From: Streptomyces sp. NBC_00659
Lineage (GTDB): Bacteria > Actinomycetota > Actinomycetes > Streptomycetales > Streptomycetaceae
Length of the DNA stretch: 64,000 bases
Direction: 5' to 3'
NCBI RefSeq assembly: GCF_036226925.1
Contig: NZ_CP109031.1
Coordinates: 4,278,001 to 4,342,000, forward strand
Shown: positions 1 through 8,287 of the stretch, one piece after another
Layout: every line of letters starts with the position of its first letter
Position numbering within the stretch: position 1 is the first letter of the stretch
Program-made: the position numbers and the translations under genes
The notes under the pieces: model-generated
The model's input: the letters and a program-made list of their open reading frames with translations, nothing else
The model's database searches: none
What the model was told of the DNA's origin: nothing

Positions 1-717
1 CTTGCCCGCGAGCCCCGGCGTGGCGGCCTGAAGGTCGATCCTCCAACCTGAATCGTTCTCAAAGGCCCGCCCCCGATACGACCACCAGGTGTACGGACCC
101 TCGGCGTCCGGGTGCAGGGCGCGTACGACGTCGACGTACCCGCCGTCCTGCGGGTCCAGGACCCGGCCGAGCCACTCCCGCTCCTCGGGCAGGAAGCCGG
201 AGTTCTTCTTGTTGGCGCGCCAGTTCTTGAGGTCGGCCTCCTGGTGGGCGATGTTCCAGTCGCCGCAGACGACGACCTCGCGCCCGTCGGCGGCGGCCCG
301 CACCCTGAGTTCCTTCAGGTGGGCCAGGAACTCGCCCATGAACCGGACCTTCTCGTCCTGCCGTTCGGTCCCGACCTCGCCCGAGGGGAGGTAGAGGCTC
401 GCGACGGTGACACCGGGCAGGTCCGCCTCGACGTACCGTCCGGTGGAGTCGAACTCCTCGGACCCGAAGCCGATCCGGACGCGGTCGGGCTCACGGCGTG
501 TGTAGAGGGACACACCGGCGCGGCCCTTGGCGGCGGCGGGGGCGTGCACGACGTGCCACCCCTCGGGCGCGCGCACCTCCTCGGGAAGCTGCCCGGGCTC
601 GGCCCGCACCTCCTGGAGACACAGCACGTCCGCGGAGGTCTCCCCGAGCCACTCCACGAAACCCTTCTTCGCGGCGGCCCTGAGCCCGTTCACATTCACA
701 GAGGTCACAGTCAGCAC
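1..717 (-). CDS. xthA: Exodeoxyribonuclease III, 3' end outside window
   Basis: Class II AP endonuclease and 3'-5' exonuclease of base-excision repair. The 239 codons visible are open to the window edge. They show the family order: NVNGLRAA at the N-terminus, the metal-binding Glu in CLQEVRAE, GDWNIAH in the middle (Asp and Asn of the active site) and RIDLQAA just before the cut end. The family is about 260 residues, so roughly 25 are missing. GTG at 717 is preferred because VLTVTSVNVNG is the usual N-terminus; an in-frame GTG at 726 is the alternative. Family call is firm. Confidence 0.95.
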   Translation of the reverse strand, partial: MLTVTSVNVNGLRAAAKKGFVEWLGETSADVLCLQEVRAEPGQLPEEVRAPEGWHVVHAPAAAKGRAGVSLYTRREPDRVRIGFGSEEFDSTGRYVEADLPGVTVASLYLPSGEVGTERQDEKVRFMGEFLAHLKELRVRAAADGREVVVCGDWNIAHQEADLKNWRANKKNSGFLPEEREWLGRVLDPQDGGYVDVVRALHPDAEGPYTWWSYRGRAFENDSGWRIDLQAATPGLAGK

Positions 718-865
718 CCGGGGCACGATACTTAATCGGTACGTTCGACCAGAACTCGATCTACATCCGTGCGACCGGCCGGAACTCGACCGACGAGAAC
801 GGCACGACCGGCCGGACCCGCACCACCCGTCCATTCACCTATCGCATAGACGTACGGTATTACGC

Positions 866-1342
866 ATGAATTTCCGCCAGGTCCCCTTCGACCATCCCGA
901 CGCCGTGAAGCTCAACGACCAGGTTCAGGCCGAATACGCCGTGCGCTACGGCGACGGCGGCGACGCCACGCATCTGGACGCGCGGATGTTCGCCCCGCCG
1001 TTCGGCCTCTATCTGATCGCTTACGACGAGTGGGACCGCCCGGTGGCCACGGGCGGCTGGCGCACCCAGGACGAGAACGACGAGGGCTACGCGGACGGGG
1101 ACGCCGAGCTCAAGCGCATGTACGTGGTCCCCGAGGCCCGCGGGCTCGGCCTCGCCCGGCGCATGCTGGCCGCCCTGGAGGAGGACGCCCGCACGGCCGG
1201 CCGCACCCGCATGGTCCTGGAGACCGGCTCCAAGCAGCCCGAGGCGGTCGCCCTGTACGCGTCGAGCGGCTACGAACCGTGCGCCAAGTTCGGCTACTAC
1301 CGCTTCCACGAACTGAGCCTCTGCTACGCCAAGGCCCTCTAG
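866..1342 (+). CDS. GNAT family N-acetyltransferase
   Basis: 158-residue single-domain GNAT acetyltransferase. The acetyl-CoA pyrophosphate loop is seen as RGLGLARRML (about residues 93-102), after the usual strand LKRMYVVPEA; the C-terminal YASSGYEPC loop is also typical. The ATG at 866 follows an AT-rich leader, and the frame upstream is open but not protein-like. Substrate cannot be read from sequence. It is divergent from the exonuclease gene, so 718-865 should hold both promoters. Confidence 0.88.
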   Translation: MNFRQVPFDHPDAVKLNDQVQAEYAVRYGDGGDATHLDARMFAPPFGLYLIAYDEWDRPVATGGWRTQDENDEGYADGDAELKRMYVVPEARGLGLARRMLAALEEDARTAGRTRMVLETGSKQPEAVALYASSGYEPCAKFGYYRFHELSLCYAKAL

Positions 1343-1573
1343 CGGCTCCGGCAGCCACCAGGCGGCCTTCACCCGGCGGTGGCGGGAGCGCCCGCCGCGC
1401 CGCTCCCGCCGGGCGAGGCAGCACCAGGCTCACGCCGACGGCTGCTTTTGCGCGCCCGCAGGAGTTGGCGGCGCTGTACCAGCCCAACGCCGTGGGGGAC
1501 ATCAGCAGCGGGAAGGCGGCCACGAGAGAGAAGGCCGAAAGCAGTTGCCGTGCTTCGCCCCACGCAACGCCAA

Positions 1574-1607
1574 AGAGCCCCAGCCGGATCTCTCCGGCTG
1601 GGGCTCT
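1574..1607 (-). terminator. Terminator after tRNA-Ala
   Basis: Perfect 15-bp inverted repeat (1574-1588 with 1593-1607, loop TCTC). On the minus strand the stem is followed by TTT. It lies 10 nt beyond the tRNA 3' end, as expected for its intrinsic terminator. Confidence 0.85.
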
Positions 1608-1616
1608 GAGCTGCGG

Positions 1617-1690
1617 TGGACCTGTGGGGATTTGAACCCCAGACCCCCTCGATGCGAACGAGGTGCGCTACCAGACTGCGCCACAGGCCC
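1617..1690 (-). tRNA. tRNA-Ala (anticodon CGC)
   Basis: Full cloverleaf on the minus strand: acceptor GGGCCTG pairs with CAGGTCC; D arm GCGCAGTCTGGTAGCGC; anticodon stem CCTCG/CGAGG with loop TTCGCAT, giving CGC (alanine, codon GCG); T arm with loop TTCAAAT. The discriminator is A at 1617. CCA is not fully encoded (ACC then G). Decodes a very common codon in this GC-rich genome. Confidence 0.95.
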
Positions 1691-1785
1691 TTGCAACGAG
1701 TGAAACTCTAGCATCCCGATCGAGGTGCTCGGTAATCCGTTCCTGCCTGGTCAGCCGGACCCCGCGCACCCCGTCGTCACACTCG

Positions 1786-3057
1786 TCACTCGTTGGCCGC
1801 TCGCGGCCGATCGCCGTCCTCGTACTGGTCGAACAGCGGCGTCCGGCCGCGCTCGCGGGCGCGGCGGGCGGCCGCCGCCCGCCTGGCGTCGCTGCGGCTG
1901 TCGTCCGCCGCCCCGGCGCCCTCGGATCCTTCGGCGAGGTCCTCGTCGGCCGGTTCCGCCTCGGGCGCGCTCGGCTCCACCGTGCTGGAGCGTGCGGAGC
2001 TCCACGCGTCCGGGGCGCCCAGGTCCACGCTGGACGTCGCCCTGGGCGCGACCGGCGCGGTCACATAGGTCGGCAGGGGAACCGGCACCGGGTCCCAGCT
2101 GTCCCCCTGGGCGGGCCCGCACTGCCGTTCGCGCTGCTGGTCGACCCACTCGGCGTGGTCGGTCTGCTCGACGAGGGCACGGCGGTCGGCGGCGAGCGCC
2201 AGGAGACCGGGGTCGGTGTCGGGGGCGGAGCCCTCCTCCGGTTCGTCCGCCACCGGGTCGACGGACGCCCGGCGGCGGGGCTGCCGCTCCCTGAGCCGCT
2301 GCGCCGCGACCTCGGCCCGGCGGCGGTCCATGGTGTAGGTGAAGCGGCGCCGCTCCTGGACCCGCAGGTGCACGATGTACGAGCTGAGGATCACGGCCGG
2401 CACGCCGGGCGCCCACAGGAAGGCGAGCCCGCCCACGGCCGCGACGACCGCGCCGAGGCTGAAGGCGAGGAACAGCATGACCGTCGTACGCCGCCGGCGT
2501 GCGAGGACCTTCGTACGCCGGGCCCGCGCCGCGGCCTCCGCCGAGACTGCCCGGCGGGCGCCGGGCGTGGACGACGCGGCCTGCTGGGGCACGGACTTGG
2601 CCGGGGGTCTCGGCGCCGGCGCACCCGACTGGTGCGGTACGGACCGGGCGGTGCCCGAGGTCTCGTACGCCCCGCTCTCCTTGCCGGGGGCGCGTGCGCC
2701 CGGCTCCTGCTCCGCCTGGGCCGGCTCCGGCACCTGTACTCGTTCCTGGACGTGCGGACGGTGCCGGTCCGTCGCCTGGGGCCGGTTCGGGGACACGGCG
2801 AAGGCCCGGACGTCCACCGAATCGGTGACGTCGTCCGGGTCGGCGCTGGGCTCCTCCTCCTCGGCGGAGCGTGCGCGCAGGTCCTTGGCGTATCGACGCT
2901 CCATGCCCGCCCGTCCGGACAGCAGCCGGATGGCGGTGCTGAAGCGTTCCGTCGGACGGGCTTCGTTCAGCTCGTCCTGCCTACGGAGCCACATCGGCAC
3001 CAAGTAGGCGGCCCAGGCCCCGACAATGACTGCGTAGATGAGGCCGCTGCTGCTCAC
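1786..3057 (-). CDS. sepX: Divisome membrane protein SepX/GlpR
   Basis: 423-residue protein. A membrane segment starts almost at residue 5 (LIYAVIVGAWAAYLVPMWLR), followed by the family signature ARPTERFSTAIRLLSGR. The middle is low-complexity and charged; two further hydrophobic segments lie near residues 190-235 (LFLAFSLGAVVAAVGGLAFL and PAVILSSYIVHL). Known biology, from memory: SepX is a septal protein needed for Streptomyces hyphal cross-walls and sporulation, and the corynebacterial homologue GlpR is the membrane receptor of the gephyrin-like protein Glp. A glp-like gene lies 2 kb away in the same orientation, which supports the call. GTG start. The long central linker is expected to be disordered. 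Confidence 0.88.
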   Translation of the reverse strand: MSSSGLIYAVIVGAWAAYLVPMWLRRQDELNEARPTERFSTAIRLLSGRAGMERRYAKDLRARSAEEEEPSADPDDVTDSVDVRAFAVSPNRPQATDRHRPHVQERVQVPEPAQAEQEPGARAPGKESGAYETSGTARSVPHQSGAPAPRPPAKSVPQQAASSTPGARRAVSAEAAARARRTKVLARRRRTTVMLFLAFSLGAVVAAVGGLAFLWAPGVPAVILSSYIVHLRVQERRRFTYTMDRRRAEVAAQRLRERQPRRRASVDPVADEPEEGSAPDTDPGLLALAADRRALVEQTDHAEWVDQQRERQCGPAQGDSWDPVPVPLPTYVTAPVAPRATSSVDLGAPDAWSSARSSTVEPSAPEAEPADEDLAEGSEGAGAADDSRSDARRAAAARRARERGRTPLFDQYEDGDRPRAANE

Positions 3058-3230
3058 GCCTCACACGGTAGAGGGGTTTGTATGAGGCCATCTGCCAATT
3101 GCGCCGGTGTGTCGCACGATCCGGCTGATATTTCGAACTTTTTTTGTGACCGATGCGATCAACAGGCCGTCGCGAGCGCGAAATTAATGCCCTGACGCGA
3201 TCGTCCGCCGATCATTTTCGAACACCTATT

Positions 3231-3890
3231 TCATTTCCCGGGGTGGCCGGGCTTGCTCGGGTTCTGCGAGCCGGCCTGCTCCGATCCCACCTGATCCGAA
3301 CGGCTCCTCGGCGACCGCGTCCGCTTCCAGCGCCCGAGCAGCCCCTCGGGCACTTCCTCCGCGGTGAGGGCGAAGACGAGATGGTCGCGCCAGGCGCCGT
3401 CGATGTGGAGATAGCGCGGGCGCAGCCCTTCCTCCCGGAATCCGAGTTTCTCCACGACCCTGCGGCTGGGCCCGTTCTCGGGGCGAATACAGACCTCGAT
3501 GCGGTGCAGTCCGACGGTGCGGAAGCAGTGGTCGCTGACCAGCGCCACGGCCGTCGGCATCACCCCGCGGCCCGCCACCGACTGGTCCACCCAGTAGCCG
3601 ATGTGTCCGGAGCACATCGAGCCCCAGGTGATCCCGGCCACGGTGAGCTGGCCGACCAGCCGCCCCTGGTACTCGATCACGAAGGGCAGCATCCGGCCCG
3701 CGTTGGCCTCGGCCCGCAGGTGGCGGACCATCTGCCGGTACGTCGGGCGGTGCGCGATCGGGCCGCTCGGCGTGGGGGGAGGAATCGTCGCCTCCCAGGG
3801 ACGCAGCCAGTCGCGGTTGCGCCGGTTCACCTCGCGCCAGGCCCGCTGGTCGCGCAGCCTTATCGGCCGGAGAACGACATCGCCGTCCAC
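3231..3890 (-). CDS. RimJ/RimL-type GNAT acetyltransferase
   Basis: 219-residue N-terminal-acetyltransferase-like protein. It starts with VVLRPIRLRDQRAW, has the RimJ-type strand HIGYWVDQSVAGRGVMPTAV carrying the acetyl-CoA loop (about residues 96-115) and the C-terminal motif NGPSRRVVEKLGFREEG. Family members modify ribosomal protein N-termini or other amines; the substrate here is unknown. GTG at 3890 is chosen, 26 nt after the stop of the mogA-like gene, so it is probably the last gene of the molybdenum-cofactor cluster. The C-terminal 35 residues are basic and low-complexity. Confidence 0.85.
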   Translation of the reverse strand: MDGDVVLRPIRLRDQRAWREVNRRNRDWLRPWEATIPPPTPSGPIAHRPTYRQMVRHLRAEANAGRMLPFVIEYQGRLVGQLTVAGITWGSMCSGHIGYWVDQSVAGRGVMPTAVALVSDHCFRTVGLHRIEVCIRPENGPSRRVVEKLGFREEGLRPRYLHIDGAWRDHLVFALTAEEVPEGLLGRWKRTRSPRSRSDQVGSEQAGSQNPSKPGHPGK

Positions 3891-3916
3891 CAGCTCGACC
3901 GGCCAGGATGTGCTGT

Positions 3917-4456
3917 TCAGCTCGCACCTCCGCTGCCGCTGGGTCCCTGGTGGTCGCCGCCGCGGATCTGGTCGACGGCGTGGATCAGGAGGGGTTCCAG
4001 AACGGCCAGTCCGTCCCTCACCCCGCCGGTGGAGCCCGGCAGGTTGACGATCAGCGTCCCCCGGGCCACTCCGGCGAGCCCCCGCGAGAGCGCCGCCGTG
4101 GGCACCTTGTCCCTGCCGAACGCCCTGATGGCCTCCGCGATTCCCGGGATCTCGTGGTCGAGCACCCGCCGGGTCGCCTCGGGGGTGCGGTCGGTGGGCG
4201 AGATCCCCGTGCCGCCGGTGGTGACGATGACGTCGTAGCCCGCCTCGACTCCGCTGCGCAGCGCCTCCTCCACGGGGTCACCGTCGGGCACGACCCACGG
4301 CCCGTCGACCGCGAAGCCGCATTCCGCGAGGCCTCCGGCGACCAGGGGGCCGCCCTTGTCCTCGTAGACACCGGCGGCGGCACGGTTGGAGGCCGTGACG
4401 ACCAGCGCGCTGTAGTCCGCCGGAAGGGCTCCGCCGATGACGCTCTCGCCGCTCAT
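3917..4456 (-). CDS. MogA/MoaB family molybdopterin protein
   Basis: 179 residues. The fold is the molybdopterin-adenylyltransferase domain: [20 protein letters not shown] at the N-terminus, [19 protein letters not shown] (the MPT-binding loop, about residues 76-94) and [16 protein letters not shown]. It would activate molybdopterin by adenylylation before metal insertion. Its ATG overlaps the moaC stop (ATGA, 4453-4456), so the two are translationally coupled. MogA and MoaB cannot be told apart by eye. Confidence 0.92.
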   Translation of the reverse strand: MSGESVIGGALPADYSALVVTASNRAAAGVYEDKGGPLVAGGLAECGFAVDGPWVVPDGDPVEEALRSGVEAGYDVIVTTGGTGISPTDRTPEATRRVLDHEIPGIAEAIRAFGRDKVPTAALSRGLAGVARGTLIVNLPGSTGGVRDGLAVLEPLLIHAVDQIRGGDHQGPSGSGGAS

Positions 4457-4965
4457 GCCCGGCTCCAGTCGCCCGATTTCCCGCCCGTCTTCTCCTCCAC
4501 CCGTACGTCCGTGATGACCGCCCCCTTGTCGACAGCCTTGACCATGTCGATCACAGTGAGGGCCGCCACACTGACCGCGGTGAGGGCTTCCATCTCGACG
4601 CCCGTGCGGTCGGTCGTCTTCACGGTGGCGAGGATCTCGACGGCGTCGTCCGCGACCGACAGATCAATTTTGACACCGGACACCGACAACGGGTGGCACA
4701 GCGGGATCAGATCCGGGGTGCGCTTGGCTCCCATGATCCCGGCGATGCGGGCGGTGGCGAGGGCGTCGCCCTTGGGGACCCCCTCGCCGCGCAGCAGCTC
4801 CACGACACGCGGTGAGACCAGGACCCGGCCGCTCGCGCGTGCGGTGCGTGCGGTCACGTCCTTGGCGGACACGTCGACCATACGGGCGGCGCCGGCCTCA
4901 TCGATGTGTGTCAGTCGGTTCTGCACAGAGGGTCCGGAGGTCTCCCCCCGGGACGGAACAGTCAT
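4453..4965 (-). CDS. moaC: Cyclic pyranopterin monophosphate synthase MoaC
   Basis: 170 residues, family length. It makes cPMP with MoaA in the first step of molybdenum cofactor synthesis. Diagnostic segments: [42 protein letters not shown] (substrate-binding HP motif), [25 protein letters not shown]. The ATG at 4965 gives an N-terminus about 16 residues longer than usual. It lies between glp and the mogA-like gene, all left-reading. No moaA, moaD or moaE is in the window, so the pathway is split across the chromosome. Confidence 0.96.
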   Translation of the reverse strand: MTVPSRGETSGPSVQNRLTHIDEAGAARMVDVSAKDVTARTARASGRVLVSPRVVELLRGEGVPKGDALATARIAGIMGAKRTPDLIPLCHPLSVSGVKIDLSVADDAVEILATVKTTDRTGVEMEALTAVSVAALTVIDMVKAVDKGAVITDVRVEEKTGGKSGDWSRA

Positions 4966-5140
4966 GTGCGTGGGCGCTCCCGGTCGGGGCCCGTCGCGGT
5001 GCGGAGCGTGGGCCTGGTGTGCGCGACAGGTTACCGCCCGCCCCGTAGGCCGCCACGCCGCCCGTCAGGGGCTGTGCGCCCCCGGTGCGAGCCGGCGGCC
5101 CCCGGTGGGGCCGGACGGGCGCCCGCTCCGCCCCGGCCGC

Positions 5141-6463
5141 TCAGCCGAGGACTACGACCTCGACCTCGGCGCCGGGCTCGACCGAGGTGTCCTGCTCGGG
5201 GACGACGATCAGCGCGTCGGCGTGCGCGAGGGCGGCGACCAGGTGGGATCCGGCGCCGCCGACGGGCGTGACCGTGCCGTCCGCGTACGTACCCCGCAGG
5301 AACTGCCGCCGGCCCTTCGGCGAGGTCAGCGCCTTGTCCGCGGAGAGCTTCGCCCGGATCGTGGGCCGGTGGACGTCCGGCAGCCCCATCAGGGTGCGGA
5401 TCGCGGGGCGCACGAAGAGCTCGAAGGAGACGTAGGACGAGACGGGGTTGCCGGGGAGCGCGAGCAGCGGGATGTGGTCGGGGCCGATGGATCCGAAGCC
5501 CTGGGGCTTGCCGGGCTGCATGGCGAGGGTGCGGAAGTCGATGCCGCCGCCCTCCTCGTCCTCGTCGCCGACCGAGGACAGCGCTTCCTTGACGACGTCG
5601 TAGGCGCCGACGCTCACCCCGCCGGTCGTGACCAGCAGGTCCGCGCGGACGAGTTGGTCCTCGACGGTCGAGCGCAGGGTCTCGGCGTCGTCGGCGACGG
5701 CGCCGACGCGGTAGGCGATGGCTCCGGCGTCGCGGGCGGCCGCGCACAGGGCGAAACTGTTCGAGTCGTAGATCTGTCCGGTGCCCAACTCCTCGTCGGG
5801 CTGGACGAGTTCGCTGCCGGTGGACAGGACGACCACGCGCGGGCGGGGGCGCACCCGTACGGTGCCGCGGCCGATCGCGGCGAGCAGGCCGATCTGCGGC
5901 GGGCCGAGGACGGTGCCGGCTTCGAGGGCGCGGTCGCCCGCCTTCACGTCGCTGCCCTTGGCGCGGACGTGCGCGCGTGCCTCGGCCGGGCGGTGGACGT
6001 GGACCTGTCCGGAGGAACCCTCGGGGGACGTGCTGTGCGCGCGCATCCGGGAGACCGGCCCCTCGCCGAGGCCTCCGTCCGTCCACTCGACGGGGACGAC
6101 CGCTTCGGCGCCGGGCGGAAGCGGGGCGCCGGTCATGATGCGGGCGGCCTGGCCGGGGCCCACGTAGGGCTGGTCGGCCTGGCCGGCCGCGACATCCCCG
6201 ACGACCGTCAGGACCGCCGGGAATTCCTCGCTCGCGCCCGCCACATCCGCGACCCGGACCGCGTACCCGTCCATCGAGCTGTTGTCGAACGGCGGCAGGG
6301 AGACCGGCACCGTGACGTCCTCGAGCAGGACGCAGCCCTGGGCGTCGAGGAGTTGCAGCTCGATGGGTTCGAGGGGGCGGACGGTCGTGAGGATGTCCTC
6401 CAGGTGGTCGTCCACCGACCAGAGGTGTTCCTGGCCGGTGGTGCGGGTCGCGGCGCTGCTCAA
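5141..6463 (-). CDS. glp: Gephyrin/MoeA-like protein Glp
   Basis: 440-residue MoeA-type molybdotransferase fold: SLPPFDNSSMDGYAVR (substrate loop, about residue 57-72), GQAARIMTGAPLPPGADA-like segment (here GAEA), VVVLSTGSELVQPDEELGTG, LLVTTGGVSVGAYDVVKEAL (MPT-binding) and LLALPGNPVSSYVSFELFVRPAI. Known biology: in Corynebacterium this MoeA relative (Glp) was recruited to the divisome through GlpR. sepX/glpR in the same cluster argues that this is the divisome-type copy, though a metabolic role in Mo insertion is not excluded. TTG start at 6463, 5 nt after galU. An acidic insert (GDEDEEGGG) lies near residue 295. Confidence 0.88.
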   Translation of the reverse strand: MSSAATRTTGQEHLWSVDDHLEDILTTVRPLEPIELQLLDAQGCVLLEDVTVPVSLPPFDNSSMDGYAVRVADVAGASEEFPAVLTVVGDVAAGQADQPYVGPGQAARIMTGAPLPPGAEAVVPVEWTDGGLGEGPVSRMRAHSTSPEGSSGQVHVHRPAEARAHVRAKGSDVKAGDRALEAGTVLGPPQIGLLAAIGRGTVRVRPRPRVVVLSTGSELVQPDEELGTGQIYDSNSFALCAAARDAGAIAYRVGAVADDAETLRSTVEDQLVRADLLVTTGGVSVGAYDVVKEALSSVGDEDEEGGGIDFRTLAMQPGKPQGFGSIGPDHIPLLALPGNPVSSYVSFELFVRPAIRTLMGLPDVHRPTIRAKLSADKALTSPKGRRQFLRGTYADGTVTPVGGAGSHLVAALAHADALIVVPEQDTSVEPGAEVEVVVLG

Positions 6464-6467
6464 ATCC

Positions 6468-7370
6468 CTACATCTCCTCGGCTACGTAACTGCGAAGCCA
6501 GGTCCGGAAGTCCGGGCCCAGGTCTTCACGTTCGCATGCGAGTCTGACAATGGCACGCAGGTAGTCGCCGCGGTCCCCGGTGTCATAGCGGCGGCCCTTG
6601 AAGACGACGCCGTGCACGGGGCCGCCGACCTTCTCGTCCGCGGCGAGCTGCTGGAGGGCGTCGGTGAGCTGGATCTCGCCGCCGCGGCCCGGCTCGGTCT
6701 TGCGCAGTATGTCGAAGATGTGCGGGTCGAGGACGTAGCGTCCGATGACGGCGTAGCCGCTGGGCGCGTCCGCGGCGTCCGGCTTCTCGACGAGACCGGT
6801 CACCTTGACCAGGTCGCCCTCGTCGGTGGCCTCGACGGCGGCGCATCCGTAGAGGTGGATCTGCTCGGGCGCGACCTCCATGAGCGCGATCACGCTGCCG
6901 CCGTGCCGCTCCTGGACCTCGACCATGCGGGCCAGCAGGGGGTCGCGGGGGTCGATCAGGTCGTCGCCGAGGAGCACGGCGAAGGGCTCGCGGCCCACGT
7001 GCGGGGCCGCGCACAGGACGGCGTGGCCGAGGCCCCTGGGGTCGCCCTGGCGCACGTAGTGCATGGTCGCGAGGTCGCTCGACGCCTGGACCTTGGCGAG
7101 CCGGCTCGCGTCGCCCTTCTTCTGAAGCGCTGACTCCAGCTCGTAGTTGCGGTCGAAGTGGTCTTCGAGCGGGCGCTTGTTGCGGCCTGTGATCATCAGA
7201 ACGTCGTCAAGACCCGCCGACACGGCCTCTTCGACCACATACTGGATCGCCGGCTTGTCGACGACCGGCAGCATCTCCTTGGGAGTGGCCTTCGTGGCCG
7301 GCAGGAACCGGGTGCCGAGGCCTGCCGCGGGAATGACAGCCTTGGTGATCCTGGGGTGTGACTCAGTCAT
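6468..7370 (-). CDS. galU: UTP-glucose-1-phosphate uridylyltransferase
   Basis: 300 residues. Makes UDP-glucose from UTP and glucose-1-phosphate for cell envelope and storage sugars. The nucleotide-binding signature AVIPAAGLGTRFLPATKATP is at the N-terminus, followed by EMLPVVDKPAIQYVVEEA, VLLGDDLI (catalytic Asp) and GLVEKP. ATG at 7370 (MTESHPRITK) is preferred to the upstream in-frame ATG at 7382 because the family begins close to the AAG loop. It is first of the left-reading galU-glp-moaC-mogA set and divergent from the cyclo-ligase. Confidence 0.95.
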   Translation of the reverse strand: MTESHPRITKAVIPAAGLGTRFLPATKATPKEMLPVVDKPAIQYVVEEAVSAGLDDVLMITGRNKRPLEDHFDRNYELESALQKKGDASRLAKVQASSDLATMHYVRQGDPRGLGHAVLCAAPHVGREPFAVLLGDDLIDPRDPLLARMVEVQERHGGSVIALMEVAPEQIHLYGCAAVEATDEGDLVKVTGLVEKPDAADAPSGYAVIGRYVLDPHIFDILRKTEPGRGGEIQLTDALQQLAADEKVGGPVHGVVFKGRRYDTGDRGDYLRAIVRLACEREDLGPDFRTWLRSYVAEEM

Positions 7371-7464
7371 GTCCGCAACCATAACCGGTCGCTATGTGCA
7401 GAATCTGTGGATCCGGTTAACTCGCGATCATATGAACGGATTAAGAGAGCTACAGGAGTCACCC

Positions 7465-8079
7465 GTGAGACACGCCGGACGCGAACCGCAGCCTGACAAA
7501 CGAATGTTGCGGCGAGGATTCCTGTCGGTGAGAAATGGGTTGACGGCCGATGACGTGCGGGAAACCACCGCCGCCCTCGCCGCCCGCGCCCTGGAACTGC
7601 CCGAACTGGCGCGGGCCGGCACGGTCGCCGCCTACGTGTCCGTGGGGAGCGAACCGGGCACCCTCGCCCTCCTGGACACGCTCCGCGCGCGCGGGGTGCG
7701 CGTCATCCTGCCGGTCCTGTTGCCGGACAACGACCTGGACTGGGGCGAGTACACCGGGGCGGACTCCCTCGCGGAGGTCCGGCACGGCGGGAAAATGGCC
7801 CTCTTGGAGCCCGCGGGCGAGCGGCTGGGACCGACGGCCGTCCAGGACGCCGACGCCGTTCTGCTGCCCGGACTCGCCGTCGACGCCCGCGGGATGCGAC
7901 TGGGGCGCGGCGGAGGCTCGTACGACCGCGTACTGGCCCGTCTGGAGCGCTCGGGCGCCGACCCGGCCCTGGTGGTGCTCCTGTACGACACCGAGGTGGT
8001 CGACCGGGTCCCGGAGGAGGCGCACGACCGGCCCGTGCACGCGGTGGTGACCCCCTCCGGAGTGCGCCGCTTCCGCTGA
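7465..8079 (+). CDS. 5-formyltetrahydrofolate cyclo-ligase
   Basis: 204 residues. ATP-dependent conversion of 5-formyl-THF to 5,10-methenyl-THF. Family motifs: KRMLRRGFLSVR (basic N-terminal helix), VAAYVSVGSEPGT, ILPVLLPDNDLDW and the C-terminal MRLGRGGGSYDRVLARL, which is the ATP/substrate loop. The GTG at 7465 is chosen because AGGAG lies 6 nt upstream (7454-7458); an ATG at 7432 has no such site. Confidence 0.94.
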   Translation: MRHAGREPQPDKRMLRRGFLSVRNGLTADDVRETTAALAARALELPELARAGTVAAYVSVGSEPGTLALLDTLRARGVRVILPVLLPDNDLDWGEYTGADSLAEVRHGGKMALLEPAGERLGPTAVQDADAVLLPGLAVDARGMRLGRGGGSYDRVLARLERSGADPALVVLLYDTEVVDRVPEEAHDRPVHAVVTPSGVRRFR

Positions 8080-8120
8080 CGGGATGCGGACGCGGGAGAA
8101 AGGCGGACGGCGGACGCGAA

Positions 8121-8150
8121 GTGGCCCTCCACGCACGCGTGGAGGGCCAC
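8121..8150 (+). terminator. Terminator of the cyclo-ligase gene
   Basis: Perfect 13-bp inverted repeat with loop CACG, followed by TTTCG. It sits 41 nt after the stop. It can also serve the convergent acylase gene. Confidence 0.8.
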
Positions 8151-8216
8151 TTTCGTCGGACACCGGCTTCAGGGTGTCGGGTACGGCGAGGACGCCGGCG
8201 CCGACGGCCGCCGAAG

Positions 8217-8287
8217 CTTCAGGGCTTCAGGGCTTCAGGGCTTCAGGGCTTCAGGGCTTCAGGGCTTCAGGGCTTCAGGGCTTCAGG
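8217..8287. repeat. 8-bp tandem repeat at the acylase 3' end
   Basis: Eight exact copies of CTTCAGGG (8217-8280) and a partial ninth. The last codons of the acylase gene (LKP-stop, minus strand) are written in the repeat itself, so the stop codon lies in the first unit. Because 8 is not a multiple of 3, unit gain or loss past the stop would leave the protein unchanged. Confidence 0.95.

Noticed and set aside
3908..6547. Very long plus-strand open frame
   Set aside because: Antisense to mogA, moaC and glp; Arg/Gly/Asp-rich shadow with no family features.
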